Shown here: in pieces, positions 32,732-41,050 of the stretch
Layout of the letters: each line of letters begins with the position of its first letter
Position numbering within the stretch: position 1 is the first letter of the stretch
Origin: Emticicia sp. 21SJ11W-3
GTDB lineage: Bacteria > Bacteroidota > Bacteroidia > Cytophagales > Spirosomataceae
Direction of reading: 5' to 3'
NCBI RefSeq assembly: GCF_024138715.1
Contig: NZ_CP092074.1
Span: 3,100,001 to 3,164,000, forward strand
Length of the DNA: 64,000 nucleotides
Translations under genes and position numbers: made by a program
The notes under the pieces: model-generated
What the model was told of the DNA's origin: nothing
The model's input: only the letters and a program-made list of their open reading frames with translations
The model's database searches: none

Positions 32732-35695
32732 CTACGGAATAATAGCATCCGCCGCCGACTTCAATGCCGAGTCGGTGGCATTTTTGGCGCTGTCGGTAGC
32801 GTTTTTGGCCGCATCTGCTGCATCTTTAGCTGCCTTCGCGGCTTCGTCGGCGGCATCTTTGGCCGCATCTGCTGCATCTTTGGCCGCATCTTCTGATGCC
32901 TTCAATGCACTGTCTGCCGCATCTTTGGCCGCATCAGCTGCGTCTTTGGCTGCCTTTTCTGCCTCGTCGGCCGCATCTTTGGCGGCATCTTCAGTCTCTT
33001 TTATTGCACTGTCTGCCGCATCTTTGGTGCTGTCGGTGGCTTGTTTCAGGGCATCATCGGCCGCATTTTTGGTGGCGTCGGCTGCATCTTTGGCAGTTTT
33101 TTCTACCCAGTTGCCTGCGGTGTCAATGGCGTAGCCCAGCTCTGCCATTATGGCGGCCACTTCTGCTTCGGTGGCATTAAATGCCTCAGTAAGCGCCTGC
33201 GCCACTACATCGGCACTGTAGCCAAGGGCCAGCAGTATTTCACCCACTACCTCCATGGTACTGCCATATACATTGACAAGGGCGTCGGCTATTTCGTCGG
33301 CCGTGTAGCCTGCGTATTGCAGGGCGGCGGCGGCGCTGTCTTCTGCGGCATTGTAGGCTGTTACCAGGGTCTGGGTTGTGAGGGTCGACGTAGCGTTGTA
33401 AACGTCTTTCATGCCTTTGGCTACGTCGTTCAGGGCATAGGTGGTGCCTTTCAGCAGGTCGCCAACGGCTTCCGCACTTACCCCATACACTACCTTAAAG
33501 CCTTCTATTACATATTCGGCAGTGTTGGTGGCCAGCACAATTACCCCCTGCGTTACGGCGTTTATCCAGGCGGCGGCATCGGCATACAGATTTTTGAAAA
33601 GCGTAGAAACATTATCGATAATCCATTGATTGGCCATATTGATGATGTCTTGCAGGCTTTGGGTGTTGATATCCAGCGACAGTTCAGGGATATGGTAATG
33701 GTACCCGGCGAAATCGAAACTGCCTGCATAAGTAAAACGTATGACATTGGCGCTGGTATCAATCGTGAGTTCGCTGCTAATGGTTGATACAAAATGAATG
33801 CTGCCCAGATTAAACACATCAACCGAATCGGGAATCTGAATCATAAAATCGGCGCCATAAGTAAACGAGCCTGAAAAATACTGGTAGCTTTTTAGCACAC
33901 AAGCCATTCTTGTGGTGAGCACAGATTCAAAATCAAGCTCGAAACTGAATCCATTACTGGTAACCGACGCCTCAACCGATTGCCGGCTGTCCAGAAACGC
34001 AATGGCAATACTGGCTACAAAGTATGGCGATGCAAACGTGCTTACCTCCATAACCGGCCCGCCTGCTTTAATAATTACCTCGGTGCCGGCGTTTTCAATA
34101 GCTATTTCTTCGGCTGATGTTTCTGGCACCACATTGTTGCTGATGGGGTCTCCGGCCTCATTTACTTTTATGCTGATGGCCTGCCCGTTGCCTTTCAGGC
34201 TTAGTGGCCCAAGTTCATACGGCGACATGGTGATGATGCCGTTGATACCCGAAACAGGGTTGATGTCGAGGTCGCCATAGAAACCGAGCCCGAAGAAATC
34301 AAGATACCCGCTGAAACCAAACTCATATTTAGAAGTAGAGCCGTCTGGCAGTACCACCGGCTGGGTGGGGTTCTCCTGCCATACGAAAGACAGGTTTTTT
34401 ACCGATACCGGAAAATCAATATTGAAATCGACGTCGGTAAAAATGGTTACCAGTTCGTTGAGGCTTATTTGTGATACATAAAAAGATATATAGAGCGGGT
34501 TCGGGATATCGCCGATTAACGCACAAACCACCGCAAAGCTGTTGTCTTCTACCAGTACGTTGTCTTCCGGCTTACCAATGGTAAACGACCCCTGCACGCC
34601 CAGCGAATACCCGATAATCGGCTGGAAAAACACACCCATGCCCACGCCGAATGAGGTAAAATGAACCCCCTGAATAATAGGCGGCGTAAGTAGCACAGAA
34701 TTATCGCCTCTGATAACCACACCGATATTGGCCTGGTCTGCACCGATTACCATCGATAAATCGGCATAGAAAGTTGGGTTGCTCCAGAGCTTGAATGGAA
34801 TGGTGGCCTGCGCCATAAAGCCAACCTCGCCACTTTGCGGCGACAACGAAAAAGTAATGGCCGGATTACTGAGTGTTATATCTGTATTGGCCGCAACGGG
34901 TATCCTGATGGCATCAAGGCTGAAAGTGAGGGCAACCGTTACCAGATCCGGCGTTAAGGTATAACTGAAACTGATATTGACATGCACCACCTTTACGCTG
35001 TTAAAAGGCGTAATGGTAAATATATTGGCGGCTATCTGGCTGCCGAAATATATATCTTCCATGTTTACATCACAGCTCAGGCTAACCAGGTTGCCGTTGC
35101 CATTCAGGGTGGTGCAGGTAAAACTACTGACGGGGAAATCGGGCAAGAGCGAGGGCCATTTAACACCCATATAGCCAATCAGGCTTTTCAGGCTGTAAGC
35201 GGTATCGGCCGGAGACGTACCTGAATCGGCCGATAAAGCCGCCAGCACCAGTATATACGACACATACGTGCAGGCCTGATAATTGGCGGTACCTTCATAA
35301 AAGGCATCTATCTGGTCGGGGGTGGCGTTGCCTCCTTCCGTAAGTTTTGCAAAGCTGACCGACAGCGCGTCGTTGGGGTTAGCGGCAATAAAGGCAAAGA
35401 AACTATAATTACTGGCTATTATATCTGCATCGGCCGTGGTAATGGTAAAACCCTGCTGGCTGCTGCCGCCTTCATATACCATTCGTTTTACGGGTTTGTT
35501 CTGGTTGTCGTAGCAGATATAAACCGAGGTGAGGTCTGCCTGTTGACTGATAGCCAGCGTGGCTGAAGGTTCAATATGCCCCACAAAGCTGAGCCTGGCA
35601 ATGTAATTGGGCTGGCCTGCGCTGGTGTCGTCAGTCGACAAATAGATACTAACCCCGGAAGAGAGGTCGTTTTTAAAACTGATAGAGTTTATCAT
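32732..35695 (-). CDS. Repeat protein D: large beta protein with Lys/Asp/Ala-rich tail
   Basis: A 987-aa protein, no signal peptide. Residues ~1-680 are beta-rich and not recognised (Ser/Thr/Val-rich, SFKNDLSSGVSIYLSTDD at the start). Residues ~690-860 are helical, with several Tyr/Ala hairpins (AALQYAGYTADEIADALV, LALGYSADVVAQALTEAF). The last ~125 residues are the same Lys/Asp/Ala repeat as in the downstream genes; all 18 lysines here carry Asp at i+4. The N-terminal part is unrelated to repeat proteins A and B, so the tail looks like a portable module. It heads the cluster; a hairpin with a T run lies just upstream. Confidence 0.75.
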   Translation of the reverse strand: MINSISFKNDLSSGVSIYLSTDDTSAGQPNYIARLSFVGHIEPSATLAISQQADLTSVYICYDNQNKPVKRMVYEGGSSQQGFTITTADADIIASNYSFFAFIAANPNDALSVSFAKLTEGGNATPDQIDAFYEGTANYQACTYVSYILVLAALSADSGTSPADTAYSLKSLIGYMGVKWPSLLPDFPVSSFTCTTLNGNGNLVSLSCDVNMEDIYFGSQIAANIFTITPFNSVKVVHVNISFSYTLTPDLVTVALTFSLDAIRIPVAANTDITLSNPAITFSLSPQSGEVGFMAQATIPFKLWSNPTFYADLSMVIGADQANIGVVIRGDNSVLLTPPIIQGVHFTSFGVGMGVFFQPIIGYSLGVQGSFTIGKPEDNVLVEDNSFAVVCALIGDIPNPLYISFYVSQISLNELVTIFTDVDFNIDFPVSVKNLSFVWQENPTQPVVLPDGSTSKYEFGFSGYLDFFGLGFYGDLDINPVSGINGIITMSPYELGPLSLKGNGQAISIKVNEAGDPISNNVVPETSAEEIAIENAGTEVIIKAGGPVMEVSTFASPYFVASIAIAFLDSRQSVEASVTSNGFSFELDFESVLTTRMACVLKSYQYFSGSFTYGADFMIQIPDSVDVFNLGSIHFVSTISSELTIDTSANVIRFTYAGSFDFAGYHYHIPELSLDINTQSLQDIINMANQWIIDNVSTLFKNLYADAAAWINAVTQGVIVLATNTAEYVIEGFKVVYGVSAEAVGDLLKGTTYALNDVAKGMKDVYNATSTLTTQTLVTAYNAAEDSAAAALQYAGYTADEIADALVNVYGSTMEVVGEILLALGYSADVVAQALTEAFNATEAEVAAIMAELGYAIDTAGNWVEKTAKDAADATKNAADDALKQATDSTKDAADSAIKETEDAAKDAADEAEKAAKDAADAAKDAADSALKASEDAAKDAADAAKDAADEAAKAAKDAADAAKNATDSAKNATDSALKSAADAIIP

Positions 35696-35722
35696 AGCAA
35701 AAGTTTAGCAAAAGGCTTTATA

Positions 35723-35743
35723 AAAAACCCATACAGGGTTTTT
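35723..35743 (-). terminator. Hairpin in the leader of the 987-aa gene
   Basis: On the minus strand AAAAACCC pairs with GGGTTTTT around a 5-nt loop and ends in T, 28-48 bp before the start codon. It looks like a small intrinsic terminator, so the leader could attenuate expression of the repeat-protein cluster. Confidence 0.5.
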
Positions 35744-36068
35744 CAGCCAAAATCAATTTTTTAGTAAGGAAAGGCAAAACGCATCTCGCACCTAACAATA
35801 AATTGATTTTGTACAGATAAATGTAGAAATATTTCTATTTTGTTGGATAAGAAATTTATTAAACGGAAAATATAATTTCCGGGCGGATATATTTTTTTTC
35901 TATAAAAACAGTATTTATCGCCCCGTGGCAAGCAGAAATCGGCCCTGGCGCACCCTGTAAGCAGGTTTTAGGCAGTAAGGGAGTACCGGCTATGGCAGCC
36001 GGGAAGACACCATAAAAAAAACGAATTGAGCGAAGATAAATGTGTAGGATGCCCAAAGCAGGCGGGCA
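35744..36068. other. Intergenic region upstream of the repeat-protein cluster
   Basis: About 320 AT-rich bp with no supported gene. It must contain the promoter of the 987-aa gene, though no exact TAnnTTTG box is obvious on the minus strand. Confidence 0.4.
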
Positions 36069-36260
36069 TCAGGCCTTTTTCTTTTTCCAGTAAATAACCC
36101 CGGCCAGCAAAGCCAGCAGCACCACAATATTGCGGATGTCGGGCCATAATCTCTTGGTAGCAATCTCATACCCACTGCCAAACAAAGAAATAGTAAGCGT
36201 AAACTGCACCACCAAAGCCAGCACCAATACCCATTTAAGCAGGTTAAGAAAGATTTTCAT
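36069..36260 (-). CDS. Small two-span membrane protein
   Basis: A 63-aa protein with two hydrophobic segments (LLKWVLVLALVVQFTLTISLF and NIVVLLALLAGVIYW) and a basic end (KKKKA). Start context is ordinary. No family recognised. It is monocistronic and divergent from the next gene. Confidence 0.6.
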   Translation of the reverse strand: MKIFLNLLKWVLVLALVVQFTLTISLFGSGYEIATKRLWPDIRNIVVLLALLAGVIYWKKKKA

Positions 36261-36439
36261 TTTGAGGATAAAACTGAATGAAAGAACATACCATGTATCT
36301 GCAAAATTAAGCCTTTACATTGAGTAATTTGTTAGTTCTAAAATTCTTTATTGGAAACAAAAAAATAATAATCAATTTCCAGGATTTTACTTATTTTGGC
36401 AACGAAACAACTATCATTAAAAAAATTAACAATCAGACT

Positions 36440-37300
36440 GTGAAAAAAATACTACTCATCCTGTCTTTTGCGCTGGCAACCGTTACTACTTATGGACAAT
36501 TTTATCTTCCCAATGGTAAAAAATTAAATACGAAGGGCAAAACAATTGCTGCGGTTCTCGATTCTCTGGGGGTTAGTGAAACAAATACTCACAGTCGTAG
36601 CAATGGCGAGGTCTACTTCAAAAGGCTTTCTAATAAGCCGGTTTTATTGCTTTTAGAGCCTACCACCAATCCTTTAAAAATAAAAGAAATCATCAATTCT
36701 TATGATTATACTGCTTACCTCAATTCTTACAGCTATTATTTTGATTTAACAGATATGATAAAGGAGCAAAAGCTCACCAAAAAGTATCTGATTGATGTGT
36801 TCGGTAATCCGGTAGAAGTCGGGACAAATAGTGATGGCAACATAGAATGGTTTTATAAGAACCAAAACTTAATTGTAGTTTTTGAAGAAGAATATGCAAA
36901 ATCAGTGAAGGTAATGAACTACAATGCCATAGGAAAACATAATTTGATGATAATTAAGCATGATGTAACCGGAAGTGATTATGGCATTGGTTTTAATTTT
37001 GCTTTCATGAATCTGAGCGAAAAGGCTATTAAATACATTTATATTACGGCAACAGTATCAAATGCAGTCCATGATAAAATAGCTACAAAAACGGTTAGAG
37101 GTATAGGCCCCGTAGAAAAAGACGATACTGGATTTTATGAATTTGAAAACATTGTTTATTCGCGGGTTGCGAAATATCTGACCTTGGAAAGTGTGAAGGT
37201 GCAATACATGGATGGAACGATAAAAATTATACCTAAAAAAGAAGTTCAGTACATCAGAATGTGGGATTGGGAAGCTGAAGGAAACAGAACAGCAGATTGA
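36440..37300 (+). CDS. Secreted protein of unknown function
   Basis: About 286 aa starting from GTG (VKKILLILSFALATVTTYGQ), which gives a clean signal peptide; an in-frame ATG 120 bp upstream (36320) would bury it. The mature part begins FYLPNGKKLNTKGKTIAAVLDSLGV and has no recognised motif; the second half is beta-rich. AT-rich compared with the flanks. Probably periplasmic. Confidence 0.68.
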   Translation: MKKILLILSFALATVTTYGQFYLPNGKKLNTKGKTIAAVLDSLGVSETNTHSRSNGEVYFKRLSNKPVLLLLEPTTNPLKIKEIINSYDYTAYLNSYSYYFDLTDMIKEQKLTKKYLIDVFGNPVEVGTNSDGNIEWFYKNQNLIVVFEEEYAKSVKVMNYNAIGKHNLMIIKHDVTGSDYGIGFNFAFMNLSEKAIKYIYITATVSNAVHDKIATKTVRGIGPVEKDDTGFYEFENIVYSRVAKYLTLESVKVQYMDGTIKIIPKKEVQYIRMWDWEAEGNRTAD

Positions 37301-37306
37301 GTATCA

Positions 37307-37744
37307 CTATTCTTTTGACGGCGCTCCCTTAGCGCCCACTATGGTATCAGCATCCAAACCAGCAGTGTACCCAACCTCATCCTCGGCAACCCAAGCCACA
37401 GGCGCATCAATTGCGGCAACAGCAGGTGTGGCAACCGTTATCAAATGCACAGACAAGGCGTTTTCAAGCCTGCTGATGGTCTCTAGCGTCAGGTTTTCAT
37501 TGCCTTTCACAATTTTGTTTACCTGCTGCGGGCTGATACCCAGCAACTCAGCCAGCTCTTTTTGCGTGGCCGGAGATTGACTTTCTTTACGATTCTTCCG
37601 CAGAACACTTAAAACCTGAATAGCTATTTTAGCCGAACGGTCAAGCCATGATTTATTCTCCTGATAGTAAAGGTGTTCATCCTGCCATGAGGTATCCACA
37701 TTGGCAATTTTATCCAGTTTTTCAATCAGTATTTCATTTTCCAT
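37307..37744 (-). CDS. XRE-family antitoxin / regulator (HigA-like)
   Basis: A 145-aa protein. Residues ~60-105 form a Cro/C1 helix-turn-helix (TQKELAELLGISPQQVNKIVKG.. with the helix ISRLENAL after it). The N-terminal part is helical; the C-terminal 40 residues are Ala/Val/Asp-rich. Its start is 5 bp after the stop of a RelE/HigB-like protein, so toxin comes first and antitoxin second, the HigBA order. It probably represses its own operon and neutralises the toxin. Confidence 0.75.
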   Translation of the reverse strand: MENEILIEKLDKIANVDTSWQDEHLYYQENKSWLDRSAKIAIQVLSVLRKNRKESQSPATQKELAELLGISPQQVNKIVKGNENLTLETISRLENALSVHLITVATPAVAAIDAPVAWVAEDEVGYTAGLDADTIVGAKGAPSKE

Positions 37745-37749
37745 ATTGC

Positions 37750-38304
37750 TTAAATTTCAAACTCAACAAAATCAAAATTAGATTCATCAATTAATCCGTT
37801 TTCCTTTAAAAACTGTCTGGTTGCCTCCAGCTTTTGAAGTTCAAGCAAAAGATGAGGCCGGGTATTCATGGTGGCTGTTAACTTAATGGCTCCCCCGGAA
37901 ACCACATATACATCGGCACTAATGCGAATAGCGTAAATTCTGAGCCACCCTCTTTTTGATTTCTCCTTAGCCAGTGGTTTCAGTTGGTAGTCGGTGTTGC
38001 TTAAGGGCTTAAAAATTTGTTGAAGGTTCTCTGCACCGGCATCGCTACTGTTTAGAATTCTGTAAAACTGATCTCTCAATTTTATGGCTTCTCTTCGAGT
38101 CAATTCTATGGCTTGTTCCATGCTCATGTTCCCAAAAAAACCGCTCAATAAATCACTTTCATGCGTTTCAAAAAACTGCGCTAGAAATTCAATATCCTGA
38201 ATCCACAAATTTAACAGCCGTTGAAACTCATTTGATTGGCCGTCATAAGCAACCGAATAGAGTTTTTTTGATTTATCAACAGCAAATATACTACCAATTT
38301 TCAT
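37750..38304 (-). CDS. Toxin-like partner (RelE/HigB-type, unconfirmed)
   Basis: A 184-aa protein. The C-terminal part has a strand/helix pattern (RGWLRIYAIRISADVYVVSGG, IKLTATMNTRPHLLLELQKLE) that recalls RelE/HigB-like mRNA interferases in genes placed directly before an XRE gene. The N-terminal half is a helical extension and longer than usual for HigB. The active-site residues cannot be assigned by eye, so the toxin call rests mainly on gene order. Confidence 0.58.
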   Translation of the reverse strand: MKIGSIFAVDKSKKLYSVAYDGQSNEFQRLLNLWIQDIEFLAQFFETHESDLLSGFFGNMSMEQAIELTRREAIKLRDQFYRILNSSDAGAENLQQIFKPLSNTDYQLKPLAKEKSKRGWLRIYAIRISADVYVVSGGAIKLTATMNTRPHLLLELQKLEATRQFLKENGLIDESNFDFVEFEI

Positions 38305-38424
38305 AAAATCAACTTATAAGTTTATTTTTTAGTTCACAACCCCGGCAAGATATTCCGGCAAAATTAACACAAAGCACCCCCACCCACAGGCAGAAGTGCT
38401 TGGCAAAATCTTTAAACAGAAGTA

Positions 38425-40182
38425 TTAATAACCTATACTGGTGTTATCGCCGCGGGGGTCTGAGCCGCCCTCCAGCCTGCCATCCGGGCGCAGCATGATG
38501 CAGTCCATACGCCCGAGAGAACCCACCATTGGCACCATTTTGTAGCCTTTGGCTTTCAGGTTGTTGAGGGTGGCCTCGCTAAAAGCGTTTTTCTCGTAAG
38601 TGGTGTTATCCGGCAACCATTGGTGATGGTATTTCAGGGCGTTTACGGCCTGTTGCATGGTCATGCCGTGTTCAATTACGTTGATGATGGTCTGAAAAAC
38701 CGACGTGATAATCGTAGACCCGCCCGGCGTACCCACTACCATAAACAGCTTATTGTCTTTCTCAACAATGGTGGGTGTCATAGAAGACAGCATCCGTTTG
38801 CCCGGGGCTATTTCGTTGGCTTTGTTGCCAATCAGGCCAAACATATTGGGTACACCGGCTTTAATGCTGAAGTCGTCCATTTCGTTATTCATCAGAAAAC
38901 CACCGCCCTGCACAACCACTTTACTGCCAAAACCGCCGTTGAGCGTAGTGGTGATAGACACCGCATTACCGTCTTTATCAACCACCGAGTAGTGCGTGGT
39001 TTCGCTGCTTTCGTAGCCCGGCACTGTGCCGCCGCTTACGGCCTTGCTGTCGGTGGCTTTGTCGAAAGAGAAATCAGCCATGCGGTTTTTCAGATAGGCT
39101 TTGTCGGTCAGTTGTTTCACCGGCACCTTTACAAAGTCGGGGTCGCCCAGCCATTTGGCGCGGTCGGCATATACCCGGCGTTCGGCTTCAATAATTACCT
39201 GCACGGTCGAGTCGCTGTTCCAGCCCCAGCGTTTAATGGGGTATGGCTCTACAAATTTCATCAGCTGCATCAGGGCCACGCCACCGCTTGACGTAGGCGG
39301 CATGGTAATTATCTTAAAGTCTTTGTATTTGTCAACAATGGCATCGCGCCATACCGAGTGGTAGTTTTTCAGGTCGTCGTGCGTAATAATGCCCTTGCCG
39401 CGTTCCATTTCTTTCACCAGCAGGTCGGCACATTCGCCTTCATAAAACCCGGCGCGTTTACGTGTCTGTATCAGACCCAGCATCCGGCCCAGGTCAGCCT
39501 GCACCAGGGTGTCACCCTTTTTCCAGTCTTGTTTGTCTGGTCTTATATAATACGGCGACCCTGCCGCGTTTACTTTCAGTACATCGCCCCGCACTCGGTT
39601 CAGCCCTACGGCTTCGCGTTCGGTTAGCACAATACCGCTTTTTGCCAGCGCAATAGCCGGAGCCACCACTTTATCCCAGGGTAGTTTGCCAAACCGCTCG
39701 TGCATGGTTACCATGCCATCAACCGAGCCCGGTACCCCACTGGCCAGATGCCCCAGAATACTCAGCCCGGCAATCGGATTCCCGTTCGCATCCAGATACA
39801 TATCGCGGTGTGCTTTGGCAGGGGCTTTCTCGCGGAAATCGAGCGTAAAAGTGCCACCTTTTTTATCGCGGTACACCAGAAAACCGCCGCCGCCCAAATT
39901 GCCCGCCCACGGATACACCACCGCCAGCGCAAAGTGCGTAGCCACGGCCGCATCAATGGCATTGCCACCGGCTTTCAGGATATCTACCCCAACCTGCGAG
40001 GCAACCGGATGCGCCGAAGCTACCATGCCGTTGTCGGCCAGTACGCCTTTTTTGTCGTAGAAGGTCTTTACACCCGGCACATCAACCGCGTATTCGCTAA
40101 AACCCTTTATTTCTTGCGTTTGTTTGGGTTGATTTTTACAGGCAGCCAGCGCCAGCAGAAGAAAGAGCAGATTTTTTTTCAT
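38425..40182 (-). CDS. ggt: Gamma-glutamyltransferase, lipoprotein
   Basis: A 585-aa enzyme that self-cleaves into two subunits. The autocatalytic Thr is Thr395 (SSETTHYSVVDKDG), matching the E. coli QTTHYSVVD site. LGGGGFLVYRD, FREKAPAKAH and MNNEMDDFS are further family blocks. The N-terminus is a lipoprotein signal (LLLALAAC), so it is anchored in the periplasm or outer membrane rather than free. It hydrolyses or transfers the gamma-glutamyl group of glutathione and similar peptides. Monocistronic; no visible link to the ATP-grasp cluster 10 kb away. Confidence 0.94.
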   Translation of the reverse strand: MKKNLLFLLLALAACKNQPKQTQEIKGFSEYAVDVPGVKTFYDKKGVLADNGMVASAHPVASQVGVDILKAGGNAIDAAVATHFALAVVYPWAGNLGGGGFLVYRDKKGGTFTLDFREKAPAKAHRDMYLDANGNPIAGLSILGHLASGVPGSVDGMVTMHERFGKLPWDKVVAPAIALAKSGIVLTEREAVGLNRVRGDVLKVNAAGSPYYIRPDKQDWKKGDTLVQADLGRMLGLIQTRKRAGFYEGECADLLVKEMERGKGIITHDDLKNYHSVWRDAIVDKYKDFKIITMPPTSSGGVALMQLMKFVEPYPIKRWGWNSDSTVQVIIEAERRVYADRAKWLGDPDFVKVPVKQLTDKAYLKNRMADFSFDKATDSKAVSGGTVPGYESSETTHYSVVDKDGNAVSITTTLNGGFGSKVVVQGGGFLMNNEMDDFSIKAGVPNMFGLIGNKANEIAPGKRMLSSMTPTIVEKDNKLFMVVGTPGGSTIITSVFQTIINVIEHGMTMQQAVNALKYHHQWLPDNTTYEKNAFSEATLNNLKAKGYKMVPMVGSLGRMDCIMLRPDGRLEGGSDPRGDNTSIGY

Positions 40183-40628
40183 TCAGTTAGTATTTGGGTA
40201 ATAGTTTGTTTGCAGAAAACAAATATAAGTTTTTGGGCGAAAAATAATCTTGCCCGGCCTGTTTTTTCTGCTTTTTGCCTGCCTGCTAAAAAGAAAACAG
40301 GCTTGCTGAAAAAAAAACCAGATACCCACGCAACCATTTAATCAGTTGTGGCGTAAGGTTATTGAAAACTATACCGACAATTGCTTCTAAAAAAAATCAT
40401 ATTATTAATAAAATTTCTACAAAATAATTTTGAATTGTTATTGAGAAGTTTTAATTTTAATTAGATATACCTATAGCCATGAAAAGCCTTCTGTCTTACT
40501 GACCGACTGCTTTAGTTTTGGCGGGATTCTTCCCGCCATTTCAATTTTATGAAACTGTGCTTCCGCGCAGCAGTTTCTGCCTGTACTATGCGAAGTTAAC
40601 CTCATTAAACAAGTCCGTCTACACACTT
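40183..40628. other. Intergenic region between ggt and a small-family gene
   Basis: About 445 bp, AT-rich in the middle. It carries promoters for ggt (minus) and for the small protein (plus). No gene or hairpin of note. Confidence 0.4.
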
Positions 40629-40868
40629 ATGGCAGCAGCATTTAACCTCCGTAACAAGGTGTCAGAGGCCCTTCAGCTCAGCAGGCTGATTGCGCAAAAC
40701 ACATTGGGGAACGATTTTTTTGTAATGATACGCATCAGGGTTGATGGAGAATCGACAATGGTATCGTTAAAGAAGTTCAAGAATTTTCTTGAAAAAGAAC
40801 GCCTGCGGTATGTGTCGTCATTTTCAGCCAGAAAAGGCGTCATGAACATTTCGGTTTACAGCTATTAA
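40629..40868 (+). CDS. Small protein of a four-member ~80-aa family
   Basis: A 79-aa protein starting MAAAFNLRNKVSEALQLSR; an upstream ATG at 40518 would add 37 residues unlike the relatives. The pattern LKKFKNFLEKERLRYVSS followed by MNISVYSY matches the gene at 12957 closely. Isolated between ggt and a hairpin terminator. Function unknown. Confidence 0.62.
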   Translation: MAAAFNLRNKVSEALQLSRLIAQNTLGNDFFVMIRIRVDGESTMVSLKKFKNFLEKERLRYVSSFSARKGVMNISVYSY

Positions 40869-40931
40869 TTTTGTAGGATGCCGTTTGCAACCCATGCACT
40901 GCACAATTGCAGAGCCAGGGTTTATTTGATG

Positions 40932-40996
40932 GTGAAACATAGCGTTGCCCGGGCGTACCTGATGATAAATCAAACGCGGGGTACCCTATGTTTCAC
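40932..40996. terminator. Convergent hairpin
   Basis: GTGAAACATAG (40932-40942) pairs perfectly with CTATGTTTCAC (40986-40996), with GC-rich inner pairing. It sits between the convergent small-family gene and the TPR kinase gene. Confidence 0.6.
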
Positions 40997-41050
40997 TATT
41001 CAGAACAACAATGTTTATTGCGGTTTGTCTTGTAGGTCATTCTACAAAAA

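Noticed and set aside
29527-33110. Repeated GCATCTTTGGC-type DNA motif resembling a CRISPR array
   Set aside because: Spacing is 21-24 bp, units run directly into one another without unique spacers, and the reading frame stays open through the array. It is coding repeat.
29549-33134. Plus-strand ORFs of the type AASLAAF in the repeat-protein region
   Set aside because: They are the antisense frames of the Lys/Asp/Ala repeats; they lack starts with ribosome-binding sites and any sense of a fold.
38425-40182. Gamma-glutamyltransferase as part of the ATP-grasp system
   Set aside because: It is a standard secreted Ggt lipoprotein with several unrelated genes between it and the cluster.
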